Origin: Dirofilaria immitis | Taxonomy: Eukaryota > Nematoda > Chromadorea > Rhabditida > Onchocercidae | NCBI GenBank assembly: GCA_024305405.1 | Contig: JAKNDB010000110.1 | Span: forward strand, 930,001-994,000 | Direction of reading: 5' to 3' | Length of the DNA stretch: 64,000 nucleotides | Shown: positions 48,461 to 62,400 of the stretch, in pieces | Layout of the letters: the number at the start of each line of letters is the position of its first letter | Position numbering within the stretch: position 1 is the stretch's first letter | Position numbers and translations under genes: made by a program | Notes under the pieces: generated by a model | What the model was told of the DNA's origin: nothing | The model's database searches: none | The model's input: the letters and a program-made list of their open reading frames with translations, nothing else

Positions 48461-50454
48461 TTTGTTATTTGTTATTTACCTTCAATATTTTGATGTAAAA
48501 TAGGACAAAGATTAAAATTTTGTTGAGTTTTCCGGAATTGAGGGATATTTAGAAACTCCACCATTTTGTATATTTCATCTTTCTCCTTTTCTTGCAACCA
48601 ACCCTTCTTATTATGTTTCTCATATTTAAACTATCATATCACAACATTTTTTTTCCCTCTTCATTCTTTCCATTTTTCTACTCATTCTTCTTTATTTTCA
48701 TCCTTTTGCTTTCTCTAATGCTCCAATTTTTCCATTAATATTTCAAGTTATTGTAAATTCTCGACACTTTTATAGTATCATTATTATTGCATTATATAAT
48801 TTGCTATTTCCGACAACTGTCTATAGATGATATTTGATTGTATAATCTTGCTACGATTAGTAAATTAAATCAGGATAATAAAGAAATGTCAATATATCAT
48901 CATATTTCATAGAAGAAAAAAGAACGAAAGGAACAAATTAACGAAAGTTAATGTTAGGAGTCATTATTCATTTACTTAAATCAGAAAAAAGGAACAAAGT
49001 TTCGTTGCTTAGAACCTTTGTTGAATAAGTTTTTCCCAACTGATCAAATAAGGCCTGATTAGTGAAAGCTTCCTTTGCCTGTCTGCATCTGCAAATTTAC
49101 TGAAATGAAGTACATAATTCATTCTTCTTTAAATTATAATTTAAATTTGTCCATTCTTTACTTCGCAATTTAAATATAATAAATGGTAAACAAATTGTGT
49201 TATGTTGCCTCATTTTTTTCTTTTTCTCTCCTTTTTAACATCTAAATAATAATAATACAAACTCTGCACTTTTCATGCATTATCTTTGTTTACTATTGGA
49301 AAAGATGATTCACTATCGCTTATCTATATAAATTTCTTGTCATCTGATTTTGATTTCAAATTAAAAACTTAAGTTTCCAATTTCTCTTTTTTTTTTTTAA
49401 ATGGTTTCTTAATTTAACTTGATATTATAATTCCATACTAATTTCCGTTTAAATATCCGTTGACGCAATATTATTTATAATTCCGATATCAATTCTTTTT
49501 ATTTGAATTATTCAATATAATTTAATGTAATAATTTCATTTAATGTTATAATTTCACGTTACTTATTGTGAAAAATTAAATCGTAACTAGTACGAATTTA
49601 AAAACGATTCCTTGAATTATCGTGTGTAATGAGTAAATGGAATTGAAAATTTTAATTTCAGCATATTAATTTCTAATTTATTAAGTATTAGAATGTCCAT
49701 ATATTAAAAATTTCTATGAGTAAAGTTTTCCCATAAAATGGAATGAAATTTCGAAAAAGAATAATACCATATGAAAATTATTTGAGAAATGCCTATTCCG
49801 TAAGCACAGAACATCATATCAAACTTCTTACTTTATCGTTGTTTATTCTAATTTTTTAAGACTTTTCATTAATAACAAATTTATTCTACAATGTTCTGAA
49901 ATATCGGAATAACAAATTTCTTTTTATATATTTTCTAAATATCAAACAAAAATTTTGAGTTATTCAGTGTCTGACGATATATTATTGTTTTCAGAGTAAA
50001 TTGATCATAATCTTTTATTTTATTACCTCTTTGTCTTGTATCCAATATCTGAACTTTTTTTTACAAATTCAAGTAATATGATGAAGTGTTGGACTTTCTC
50101 CAACTATTTCTGCCTTTATTAGAATATTATGATTTAGCGAGAAGTCTCGGTATTTCTGGTAGGATTTCTTCAAAACACAATATACATCATTCCAATACAA
50201 ATAATGACCGTGCAAAGGTTGGAGAAAGTCATGAAAATTGTGTTGCAATTCTTGGATGATATTATAAATGGTTGAAATTAATCTTTTCCTTTTTCCTTGA
50301 GAAAATGATGGAGAAAAAAATTGTCATTAAAGGTATAAATGAAATGATGAAAAAGACAAGAGACAAGGACGGATAAGGACAGGAGTGAGAAGTTGACAAG
50401 ATATGCACAGCTGTTTGGATAGATTAACTTTAATCGTCAATTTATCCTTTCTGT

Positions 50455-50508
50455 TTCCATCTCCATCTATCTATCTGTTTATCTGTTTATATCTATTTAT
50501 CTATTGCT
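50455..50508. repeat. ATCT/TTAT tetranucleotide repeat
   Basis: CCATCTATCTATCTGTTTATCTG-like units in an imperfect tetranucleotide ladder. Confidence 0.75.
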
Positions 50509-51079
50509 CTGTCTCGACATTATCTCTTCTTCCGTCAAGAGCGATCACTCCCCAATCTTTCTCCCATTTTTTAAATATGATATAAATTAGAAAGCAACAT
50601 TCAAGAAATTAAACCATTTTTCCTTTATTTCAAAATATTTCTAATTTTTCAAAAATTTCTTTTAATCAAAGTATATGCAAATTCTTTTTTTTTATTCGTT
50701 TGTTTCTATTCAATCTCTTTCATTCCTTCTTTCATTTTTCATTTTTTATGATTTCTTTTCTTTAATCATTTATCTATTTTAATGATATCGATCATAACAT
50801 ATACAATTACTTCTTCGTATCATTATCAATCATACATTTTCATTATTTGTTAATTTTATCCAAATTCTCATTATGCTTCCCCTCTCTTCTCGTCCGTGAA
50901 TATAAATGTTATATCTCTATTTGCTAAACATTATTTTATAATAATTTGCACCTATTCGTCAGTGATAATTAAAATAATGGAACTGACATAATGATATGAT
51001 TCGGAATTTACCCTTTTAAATTGATTTTGATTCACTGCATGCAGATCATATGATTGATGTTTGGGAATGTATCTTTGAA

Positions 51080-51150
51080 TATCTCCCTCTCTCTCTCTCT
51101 CCCTCTTTCTCTTTCTCCTTCTCTCTCTCTTCTCTCTCTCCCTCTCTCAT
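51080..51150. repeat. CT microsatellite
   Basis: A nearly pure (CT)n tract with CCT and TTT interruptions. Confidence 0.9.
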
Positions 51151-52656
51151 GAAGTTTCAGTGATGCAGATTTGACAAATCAAAATTTATTTTCTCTACAG
51201 TCACTTTCATCTGTCATCTTTTCCGTTGGTAAATTAATTTAAAATGATTGTTGACCTCCTTTATAATTACCTGTTTAACTAGTCCCATCCCATCAGTTAC
51301 ATCGACTACAATTATTATCTTATCAGTTTCATTAAAAATATATCTTTTCATACAATTGTTCTTTATTAATATAATAAATAAATAGTAATAATAATGTGAA
51401 CGAGTTTCAGATTGTTTCATTCTAACAATTTATTGTTTTATAAAAATTACCATTCATCCAGGAATTCTATTCTGGAATTTTGAAATACTTCAAAAATTGA
51501 AGTAAATAATATATCTATAGGAAAATTGTTATACGTGATGTTTCAATTAAGATTTTTTTTTTGCAAAAGCAATTTTATCAAAATAGATATTTGTTTACAT
51601 TCTATCTCCTAACTGAAAACATTTCCATTGCCTTATATGTCAACTTTGTGATGTTCATGTACGTTCGTCACAAACATTCCACATTTATACATTTCCCCTT
51701 TCAAAATTTGCAGTGATTGTTTATCTCACATTGAACTTATCTCATTCGTGATGTATTCCGTACCAATCACGCTCAATCGTACTTGCTTTTTGACTTATCC
51801 GGTCTATGTATTTTTATCATAATTTGATCTTTGTTCATTCATCTACATATTATGTTAACAAACTCTAAACATCTGTCTGCTTTACATCTATCTATTCCCA
51901 TTCACGTAAATCACTCTTGATCTTCATATTGATTTAATTGTTTACTATTACATAAATGGGCTGATTCCACTTCCAATCATATTTGTATCATTTCTCCTCT
52001 TCATACTTAATCGTTCGTTAGCTTTTAAATATAAATCAAATTGAAATTACTAATTCAGATTAACGTGTACTTGAAATACATAAAAATAACTAACTTATTC
52101 CTTTGAACATCTATGAGAAAAAAAAAAACCTCTTCTAATCTTTTGTAAACTTGTCAGTCCCTCCTATTACGATATTTCAAGATTTTTTTGTTCATTTCTT
52201 TTTTGCTTATTTATTTTATTTTCTCTTATCCTAAATTTTTTTGCTGATATGCATAAAATAAATTTGAAAGAGAGAGAAAAGAAAAAGAAAAAAAAGCATA
52301 TACTAAAGAAGGATAAAGCTTATTGTCTTCAAAAGAAAAAAGAAATTACTACTTTGATTAACTAGTTTTGATTCATTGATTGGTAAGCGATGAAACTTCT
52401 GCGAATTAGTATTAGATTGAGCTTATTGATATAACATTATTTAACAGGGAGAAATAAGATGAGAAGTTGTGTCCGTTCATCTTTTGTTAGAACAAAAGAG
52501 CTTAAAAAGGATGACAAGTGGAAATTTGAGAAATGTGCAAAATTTCCCATCAATTTCAAACTACTTAACGCTAAACATTCCTTTCTCTTTCACTTTATCT
52601 CTCCCTAATTCTTCTCCTTTCTCAGTCTTTTACAAGTTGATTCAATTATTAATTAT

Positions 52657-52672
52657 TTATTATTATTATTAC

Positions 52673-52713
<41 letters not shown>
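52657..52713. repeat. (ATT)n microsatellite
   Basis: About 19 ATT/TTA triplets with one C interruption. In one frame it reads as poly-Tyr, which is not a protein signal. Confidence 0.95.
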
Positions 52714-52716
<3 letters not shown>

Positions 52717-53710
52717 GTTTTTTTGAAAGTCCTTAATGTTAGCTTTATGATTTTATCTGAAATTAATATATGGTAATGAAATAACACTCCTCTTTTTTGC
52801 TCTTAACCGACAAAATCTCAAGACAAATTTGTAATCCAAAATAGACAAAAGTTTTCCATTGAAAAAAATAGAGATAATTTCCGGATGATTGAATTTCGCT
52901 TTTCTTTTTTAGTTCACACAAACTTTCATTATGATTGGCTTTTTACAGCCCCGTAATCCATTAATTGTGCACCGCTCCTCTCCACTACTTTCTTCCTTTC
53001 TTTCCTCTTTTCGTTTTGCCGATTTTTTAACAATAGTAAATGTTCAATAATTCCCATTAATTTTGTTTACCAACTTATTCGGGATAAAATTTTCATAACG
53101 TTAAGTTTTATAAGAAATTTATTGTAATCTGATTAATATCCAAGAATCAAGTCGATATCTATTATTAAACTTAAATTCAATTTGATTATCGATCTCAAGA
53201 CAAACTTTTTTCGATGATTTTCCTTCACTTTTAGCGTAAATTAAATATCAGTATACGACAGTTAAAAATTTATGTATTTATGAAAGTTAATATTATTATT
53301 GTTATTGTTGTTGTCATTGTATTGTTCTCATTTTCTCGAACAATATTAAAAATTTATAGAGTTTTCAAAAAAAAAAAAAAGAAGAATCGAGGAAAACGCA
53401 TTTCCTTTGAATGCATTATTCCATTCTTTTCTCCTCTTCCTTTCCTCCTTACTCCTTCCTTATCAGGTGATGGCATCCATCGATTTGCACTTTTTGACGA
53501 GGAGCTCTCATTTTTGCATTTTGACATATTTATGTTACGCTTTTACATATAGCAATACATCCTGAAATTTTATAACTGTTCGTTCATTTTATTCTTTTGA
53601 TAATAAAAATGTAAGTATCTTTAATTAATATATAGTAATAAAAATTCTGATTTGTTTAATTAATATATAATACTAATATTTGATAATATAAATGTGCATA
53701 CTACTTATTA

Positions 53711-53760
53711 TATCTATATATATATATATATAGATATATATATATATATATCTATAGATA
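53711..53760. repeat. Palindromic TA repeat
   Basis: Two (TA)n blocks separated by TAGATA and bounded by TATCTATA/TATCTATAGATA, so the whole element is self-complementary and could extrude as a cruciform. Confidence 0.85.
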
Positions 53761-56102
53761 TTAGGCTTAATTTACCATTTTCACATTCTTTTGTTGTACT
53801 TTATGATTCATTTGACGAATTTAAGTTTTAATTTCATGCGAAGACATTACTGTTTCTTTTTTTTTCATTTATTTTAAAATTAATTGACAACAACAAGAAA
53901 AAGGAAAATGACTAAATGGTAAAAGAACGAAAATTAAAATTTCACTGTTACTTTTTAATTATTGAATTGTAAATTTTCAAAAATAATACTCAAAACAAAT
54001 TATCCTGGACAAATTTCTAACCCTAAAGGTAAATTATTTTACTGATAGTTTTATTATTGAATGATAAATTTGTTTACCATAATTCCTCACATGGTAGAAG
54101 ATGGAATTAAATTATAAATTTCATACTGTAAACTGTTTTATCATTTCGTAATTATTATTTGTTTATATGAATGGGAGGAGTTGAAAATTTTATTTGATCT
54201 TTGATTTTTAATTCGATATGGTCATATTTTAAATAAGAAAATTATTCATTTCCAAAAGAAGTTCATCTATACACTACTTTTTATTTCGCCTGTTCCTGAC
54301 AACTTTCACACACTCTTCTTCATATCTCTTTCTGACGTTTCGCCATTTTCCCACTTTCTCTTTCCTACGACGTAGCAAATTAAAACATAAAATTTTATGT
54401 TTAAATTTTGAAAATGAAATCTGGCGCGTCGATTAGATTCATCGAAAAATACGAGATAAAGAGGATGGGTAGAGGATAGTATTAATTGTCCGATAAGATT
54501 AAGTTATGCAGAAGAATATGGTTAGTAGAGTTTCGCCACGACACTTTACCATATAGCAAAAAAATTGCGCACGCCTTTCGGTGGATGCATTTCTAGATTA
54601 CGCCATAATTCTTATTGAAGTATTGCCGATATCCCTTACTAACTTCTGTTTGAAATAATTTAATGCATCATCTTTTCTTCTCCATTTAATATTAGTATTT
54701 CCACTTATCATCCCATCAGCTGATATTAATTTTTCTTACATTCCGATCACTGATTTATCTAATCACTTAATTAATTAATATTCAACATTTATTTGATAAT
54801 CTCATTTAATCATTCGTTTGATAAGCTTTTAATGCAAATTGCATTAAATTAAGAGAGAAAGAAGAGGTTTCCATTATCTCGGCAGTTTTTAACCGTCATA
54901 TGTATCATCCAATACATAGTGCATATATCCATCTGTCTACAGGTTGTTTTGTGACGACGGAAATAATAAGTTATATCGAATTGAGAAGAGAAATAGTCAT
55001 CTCTATTGACACCGAATGCATCCTTTATCTTTATTGATTATGATCAAGAAATTGACAAGACTAATGATTCAATATTTCTACATCTAATTTCTTTGATACC
55101 ACTTCAAAATTGATTCGTGATATTCTGAAATAAGAAATGTATATTTATTGTTTTGTTTGCTGTAAAACACTTTATCGTCTAAAATATAATTTATGTGACG
55201 TATATAATATATTTTCAAATTAACAATTTGATATTCATTCTTGATATGATATCATCCCTAATCAGTAATCTGAATAATTAAAAGTCCTTGGAATCATTAA
55301 GATTTTCCTAGCTATTTAGTAATAGGAATCTACAGTTATTATATATCGTGAGTTTTTACGTGCAAATCGTCATATATAACTTGCAAGAAAGCACGTAAAA
55401 TCATATGCTACACATCATGATCCTTGATGTATGCGTGTGAGTTATTGTATTACATGACAAAGATGACATAAATGCATGCATGCATTCATATTCGTGGATT
55501 AGTGGGTTGGTGTATGTCATTTATCGTGGTTAATGATTAGTCAAGTTTGTCGTTGTTTGATGCCACAAATTCGTCATTTCTTTCGATCCTTCTCTCTGTC
55601 ATCACTTATTCTAATCTATATAATCAGGGGAAGAATTCAACTTTTCCACTTTTTTTTAGATTAAATTTTGTCACCGTGTATTCTATTTTGACCGGTTTTT
55701 CTATTTCATTTTTATTTCAAAAGAATATATTCTATTCTGTTTTGCTCTTTTTCTTCCCTTCTCTTCCTCTTTTCGGCTTTATTTTGTTCCAGTCCACTTT
55801 ATTGTATTTTACTATTCTACTCTATATTAGAACTAGATGCTTCCATGGAAAGCTGTCGGTGTTGTTAACTTTTCTTTGCTACTACATTTTTCTCTTCCTT
55901 TTTGTTCGTCATCTTCAATTTCCGATTGCTATTACCATCCGATATTCGTCTTCGTCCTTCATTTCAGTTTCATTTTCATGCAACAAATTTTGATTAATTT
56001 CGTACATATCTCTTTTCATCCCATACATCTATATCTCTATTAATCTTATCAAATAGCTCTGATATGATTTATTTCGTTATTATAAGCAACAATAATTCCT
56101 CG

Positions 56103-56103
<1 letters not shown>

Positions 56104-56149
<46 letters not shown>
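56104..56149. repeat. (AT)n microsatellite
   Basis: A pure AT run of about 46 bases, the longest in the window, 0.4 kb before the CRIP gene. Confidence 0.95.
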
Positions 56150-56152
<3 letters not shown>

Positions 56153-56556
56153 TTATTTAGAGAATTAAGATGAATTTTATGTATAAAAGGAAATTGGTAG
56201 CAAAGGTTTCAAAAAAAAAAACATATTAAGAATAAAAAAATCAATGAAGTGGACTCCTGCGATTCTGGTTTTATTGATCGAATTACTTATCATGCAAGTG
56301 AAAATTAATACTTTTTGATTTTTTATATCCCGTTTCTTCTCCCTTCCTTCTTTTTCCTTTTCTTCGTCATCATTTTGTTATTTTCATCATAATCGTTTCA
56401 GTGGCGTTCGTATCTGGCGGTTTTTTCTCTAGTGATACCTAGTGCTGTGTGGGCTTCTTTATCACTTAACTTGATTTAGTCATTAAAATTGATGTAATTA
56501 ACGTGAATTTCCAGCGGCATATAGTATATAACGTATTTTGGATTAAAACATTAGAA

Positions 56557-58210
56557 ATGCCGAATTGTCCAGGTTGCAACAAACCTGTATATTTCGGTAA
56601 GATATGATTTTTTTTCGCTTTAGCTAGTTTCTCTAGAAAATGACCATTTAATTTATGCCTGTTATCAGAGTGGTCGAATCGTAAGAGTTCCCAAATTTAA
56701 GGTTCTCAATATTTACACTTTTAAATGGGAATTGATAGTCAACGACGAATATTTTCTTTAATGTCGATAACTTTTTTCTAAATTTTCTTCGCTGTTTAAA
56801 AAATGATAAGTTTGGAATTTTTCGTAATCTTCACTGCGTTTAGATGAGTATATTTTAGTTAGGATTGGATTGTTTGAAGTTTATTTCTCAAGGTATTTGA
56901 AGCAAAAAAATGAATAATTTCAGCTGAACGTGTCTCCTCTATTGGAAAAGATTGGCATCGTCCATGTTTGCGCTGTGAAAACGAAAATTGCCGAAAAACG
57001 CTGACAGCAGGCAATCATTCTGAGGTATATCCATGTAGATATTTTTTGTTAGTTTTCTTTTCTGAACTTTCCGATGTTCTTTTTTCACTGCAAATTACTG
57101 TGTCTATTTTCCAGATGCTTTGTTTTTCTCCTGATTTACTAAGCTACTTTTCGAGAATTTATTAGATTTGCACGTGTTACGTGATTCAGAAGGAGTTTAA
57201 AAAGTGGACGCCTTAATTAGTGTTCTGAGTTGCTAGTTTCGGAGGTTTCAAGACTGAATTCCACTATTTTTCTCTGTTTTTGTTACGTTTTTTTATTTGT
57301 TTCTGAACTCTTACTGTTTTTTAAATATTCTTTTGAGATTTTAAATAAAAGTCGTAGTACTACGTTGGAGAAAAATGATTTAGGCATGATTTGATTTGAC
57401 TTAATGCAACTCCAGTTTTCATTAATCGAATTTCTTCCGGTAAATCCCATATATCGTTGTGGTATAATAAATCACTTCTGGTATCTCGGAGCTAACGCTG
57501 CCGCAGGATTCCAAATGCACCTATAGTTATTTTAAATCCATAATTATTTACAATAGGAAATTGTTGTCGTGTTTCATTTTTATCACTTATTACTTAAAAT
57601 TTTTGAGACTTACAAAAATTTTGATCAGTATTTTTGTTCGTTCGATTTTTCTTTATGCTATAATTTGAAAATTGTTAACTAAGGAAGAATCATGAAATTG
57701 GTTTCACGAAAGATTATTGGATTGAATTGTATTTCCAGTCAGGGATAATGGAACGAAAAATGAAAACATCATTGTTAGGTGATCGTTATAGTAACAAAAA
57801 GCTGGAGAGAAGGAAGAGCAAGAAGATGGCAATTTTAAAATTTTTTAGAAAAGATGCGACGTTAAATAGTATAGGAAAAGATAAAGTCAAGAAAAATAAC
57901 GTATTTCGTCTAAATTATGCTTGAGAAATTCAGAAAAATTCTGTTCATCCTATGGATCAAAAAATGCAGCAAGATAAAGGTCATTTTTGGATAATTAGAA
58001 GGTTTTATACTTGAAATGGCTTAATATTTTAGTTGTAGACTTAACTTTATATCATATAATTATTTATAAAATCTTTATGCTCTTTTTTAGCGTCAAGGCA
58101 AGCCATATTGCAACCACTGTTACGGAGCACTTTTTGGACCGAAAGGTTATGGACATGGTGGTTCGGAATCTCACACTTTCCACAATGGTTTGACCGGGAA
58201 AGCGAACTGA
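56557..58210 (+). CDS. Cysteine-rich (CRIP-type) single-LIM protein
   Basis: A small cytoplasmic zinc-binding adaptor of the CRIP family; C. elegans has EXC-9 and VALV-1, and I cannot tell which is the ortholog. Exons: 56557-56596, 56924-57024 and 58091-58210 (TGA), all GT-AG and in phase, giving 86 residues. The sequence begins [13 protein letters not shown] and continues [18 protein letters not shown], then [19 protein letters not shown] and GGSESHTF, matching CRIP throughout. The first zinc site is canonical (C-x2-C, H-x2-C). The second has C-x4-C (CENENC) where CRIPs have C-x2-C, and YCNHCY lacks the usual Pro of YCNHPCY. A TTTCCAG acceptor 43 bases before the ATG suits trans-splicing. 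The 1.07-kb second intron contains a Lys-rich open frame (57727-57924) that I regard as chance. Confidence 0.93.
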
Positions 58211-59476
58211 TTTAAAAAATATTTCTTTCAAAGATTTTTCGAGTATTGTCTGTCATCAATATTAATATCATCATCGTAATTATTAATGTACGGTGTATTA
58301 CTAGTGCTGTGTGAGAAGGAATATTTTTTATGATACTAATCTGAGTCTTTTGTCTTTTTCTGTTCCTTTTTTTGCTTCTCCTATGTAGTCTTTTAGTTTT
58401 TACGAATAGGCTTGACCAGGGATTTCTTGCATCCTTCCAATCAAAGATAAGCTTTTTGATAACATAATAAAATAACTTTTTATCGGGTTCTTTCTTTTTT
58501 CATTCCAATTCCATTTATCTGTATACACTTGTGAAAAATAGTTCCACTTTTAAATCAACATTATTTCAAGTATATAACCTTTGTGGTTACGAAAATAATC
58601 TTTCCGGTACCATTTGTTTCTGTGCTGCGGTAGCTTTGTTCATTACGGTGATAAATAAAATTTTATTAGTAGTGGAAATGTTTCGTGAATATTTGATACA
58701 AAGAAAAAGGAAAAGTGAAATCCTATCTTAGTCGAAACTTTCATGCAAAATTGGATCGAGAATTAGACGAGCCGAATATTATTGAATCTTCGGGGTTAGG
58801 TTAGGTGATTTCAGCTTTCATATCAAGAAATTCAATTACTTATCGAGTTGGTTTAATGTGAAGGGCGCACGGTGTGGCTAGTTCTCCATGATTCCTCGAT
58901 TTTGCAGTTTTCCGTGTTGACAAATTTCGCTATTTTTCCCTTTTGGTCTCTTCTGTGATACGAGTCTCTGGCACAGAGGTGCATGGGTACACGCCAACTA
59001 ATTTGTCAGGTTGTCTTGGCATACCGTATCAAACAACCCTCAGCATTTATTTTCACGGTCTATGAGAAAAATTTTCCTGAATTGTAAATATTCACACATT
59101 TCCTAAAGCACGGATTCATGAAAGCGTTAAAACGAGATGACGACTGTGCGCAGGTCCTAACAATCCTAAAATTGCAAAGAACTTTCTGGAAGCTTCATGT
59201 TTAGCCGAACACGTCGTGTCTTATAAGGGTGAGTGAGTGGAGTGCCATTATTTCAGGGGTAAAGGGTGGCAGGTAGTGGTTTCCGATTAAGACTATCGGT
59301 TGATTGCCTGGTCACAGAGGGTTCCGTTGTGCCGTGTTTTTTCTTGCATTTTTTTCCTCAATTTTTTTCGAGATTTTTTTCCGAAACTTTACCATTAATT
59401 TTGTAGTGTTCTCATAACATTTTCCGATTCTTCTACGCATACATTATTTTGCTCAACTGTTATACTGATCGCGCTA
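58211..59476. other. Short intergenic region between CRIP and CPEB-like genes
   Basis: It holds the 3' UTR of the CRIP gene and the 5' region of the CPEB-like gene. A GGGGTTAGGTTAGG sequence occurs at about 58794-58807, too short to call telomeric. A TTTTGTAG acceptor ending at 59406 could be the trans-splice or 5'-UTR acceptor for the next gene. No coding exon is supported. Confidence 0.5.
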
Positions 59477-62400
59477 ATGTCTGAAAACTACGAGCCAACG
59501 GATACGGAAGAGTCAGTGGAAACAGAGAGTACTATTTTTTGCTTGCTCCATTAATTAATTGGTTGTTTCGATATTGATGATCAACTTGAGATGGGAAAAG
59601 GAGAGAAGTATGTGTTTCAGTAAAATATAAATTAAAGACTTCCAAGGCGCTGAACTTAGATGATACATAATATTGTTGATGCATGATAATATTGAGAATT
59701 TTGTAGTTGAAGAACCACTGCCACCACGATCGTATCTGGAAACCATCGAAACGAATAGTATGTGACTGCTTGATTGATGACGATAATCAACAATTGGAAC
59801 TCATTTCCTTTTTCGCTAAAAATGAACTTTATTAAAACAAAATGCGGATTCCCCAAGGAACATTACGAAACTCTTTTAGAAGATTTTCTCCTCAGAAATC
59901 AAGATTTGCATAATTCACGGGGTTATCAATAGTACAGGCTCCTTATAAGTATCACTGAGATGTAAAGATATGTTATCCTTCTGTTTCTCAATCCCGTGAA
60001 TAAGTAATCTTGATTTAGAAGCATTCTCTTTATGCTTCATTTCTAGTTACTGAGGATTCGAACGTCTAACAACCAAGATAATAGAGCCAGCAGATGCTAG
60101 TATAAATCTTGCATGATATGAAAGATTTTGTACATAGTCAGCGCTTGGTTTCAGTACTTTAAGGGATCTAATTTAGCAACAGCTGTGCACCAAACGCAAG
60201 ACGTACGCCGAATGCAAGAAGAGAATGACGATTCAGACTCAGACAAAGCACAAATGACACAAACACGAACTGGTTATTTCCCCATGTATTCCAGAAAAGT
60301 GTTCGTTGGTGGCCTTCCATACTTCATTGAGCCAGGCAAAGAAATCTGATAGTTTCATCTGGTTTTTGCGATTGCTCGCTGTTATGTAAAGCATTCACTT
60401 ACTACAGGATGATTTTACATTTCAATAACTAGCTTACTGAATTTCCAGATATAATCTCTAAATTTTTTGATCAATTTGGTGAGAACATAATCGATTGGCC
60501 ACATCGTCAGTGCTGCAATGTCAGAGCTCCACCAAATGGTTCATGTCAAAATATAATTTTATTCATTATGTTTTTGTAAAATATATCGAAAGGTTATAGG
60601 ATAATATTATTTCTACGAATTCCATTAGGGTATTTGTGAAACAATTTTCCTGTAACTTCAAAAAAAATTAACAGAATAACAGACGTAAACACAAAAACTT
60701 AAACAAATTTTGGAACAAATATTTCAGGATACATGTTTATCATATTCAGTCGTGAAAATGCGGTACATCGACTTCTCAATGCGACTGAAGTGAAGCAAGG
60801 CAAACGGCTTATCGTTTTAAAAAATGGTGAGGAAGAAATCAAAACGGTTAGTTCAATGCATGACATATTTTGGTTAATGTTGCTATTGCTAAAAATTCAC
60901 CTCAATATTATGCCTTGATCTACCTTTTTCCGTATATGCATTCGCTTATTGACAGGACAGCAACATCCATTTTTTCTCAGTATAAAAAATTCGGATTACT
61001 CTATATGGCCGAAATTTTAAACTTTCGAATTTTTCACCTAGATATTGCCAAACTCCAAATACTTATGAAAGAGACCACAGGCAACATGTGAAAATTTGTC
61101 TCCTCACATTCAGCTGAACCGCTTCTGCGAGACAAAGTTCCGTAAAATTCCTTAGTCTGTGGTTGCAAGCAATTGCTGTAGATTACTTTTCTGTATCATC
61201 GCGGCCTTTTATTTTAGCGAGAATGAGGTGAAATAAAAAAAAGTTGTTGCTTTAAATATCAGCTTTATTCGATGTTGTACGAATTTCAAGAAAAAATGGT
61301 AACGAGCAGGATTTTGTACGCATCACTTATAAACATTGTGCGCACAAGTTGGTAACACATGATAAAAATGGAAGGAAATACGATGATAATATCATTCGAA
61401 ACTTTATCTTCCGAAAGATTGATTTACGGAAAAGTTCCGTAAATCTTTGATTATAAAAACTTGACTGCAACGGCAAAAAACTGGGACCAGAATTCGTGGT
61501 AACGTTATCAAATAAGTGAAGACTTGCTCGTCGTGCTGCTCGACCGATTTCAGCGCAGATTTCATATCCTCGGGAATTATTATACGGGTTGTTCCACATT
61601 TCTTTGACTAATAGAAGTAGTGCGAAATTATGGTCGTTTGGTGAAGATTTTTCTCAAATTTTTTCTTTCTTCACAATGTTTGCGGTGGTGCAATAGTGAT
61701 TTTATTATACAAAAAGAGTCATTACGAATTCTGTCATGTTCATGATTTATTGAGTTAGATTATTAAAATATTCATGATTGTGTATTTTTCTCTGATGAAA
61801 CGATATAATCGGAAAGACATGATTTATTTTTCAGAAAAATTATGAGCCCAGTGTTAGTTATTTTATGATTGCATCTTCAAGGTTACAGTAGTCTAGACAC
61901 AGAAATTCGATTCTCCAACTTTTCTGGATATAGTAATTGATGACTCATCGTTCATCATAATTGATCACAAAACAAATTGAAGATTCTTTTTAATGATATA
62001 TAATCATAGGTGCAAGTGAAACCTTGGATTTTGAGCTGCCTGACATATTCTCTGATAACTCGTACACCTTTTGTTGGTCGCTATTCTATTTTCGTTCGTG
62101 GTATTCCACGCACAATGACTGCGAGTTAGTGACTTTTTCTTTTATTCACGAAATGCCACGTTAACACACTGGAAACGAAAATATTCTGAAATATCAGCAA
62201 GTCATGTGATATTTGTAATCATTCGTATGGTTAGTCATGCATTATATAAATATTATCTAATCTATTCGAACTTGTAGTGGAATTGGCACAGCTTTTTCAA
62301 CAAGTGGTCGGCAATGTAGTTGAAGTGAGTTTGGGAGTGGAATATGGTTTAGATTACCCAAGAGGATCAGCACGAATAATCTTCGGAACTCATGAAGCGT

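Larger units (their letters stand above)
46813..56556. other. Gene-poor intergenic stretch with many microsatellites
   Basis: About 9.7 kb. No exon set, RNA gene or domain could be supported. It holds a degenerate CATA/CATG region (48240-48460), a TATC-type repeat (50455-50508), a CT repeat (51080-51150), an ATT repeat (52657-52713) and two AT runs (53711-53760, 56104-56149). The open frame at 55547-55993 is Phe/Leu/Ser-rich from pyrimidine-rich DNA and is not convincing. Confidence 0.5.

Noticed and set aside
55547..55993. 148-codon plus-strand open frame rich in Phe/Leu/Ser
   Set aside because: It arises from pyrimidine-rich DNA (TTT/CTT/TCT codons), with no Met-to-domain structure or neighbouring exons.
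57727..57924. Lys-rich open frame in the second CRIP intron
   Set aside because: It is skipped cleanly by the phase-0 splice from 57024 to 58091 that completes the LIM domain.
58794..58807. GGGGTTAGGTTAGG as an internal telomere-like repeat
   Set aside because: Only two TTAGG-like units, and the nematode telomere unit is TTAGGC; not significant.
60052..60125. tRNA-like GTTCGAATCC on the minus strand
   Set aside because: The flanking bases do not form a T-stem, and no acceptor or anticodon stem can be drawn; it is chance similarity inside a CPEB-like intron.
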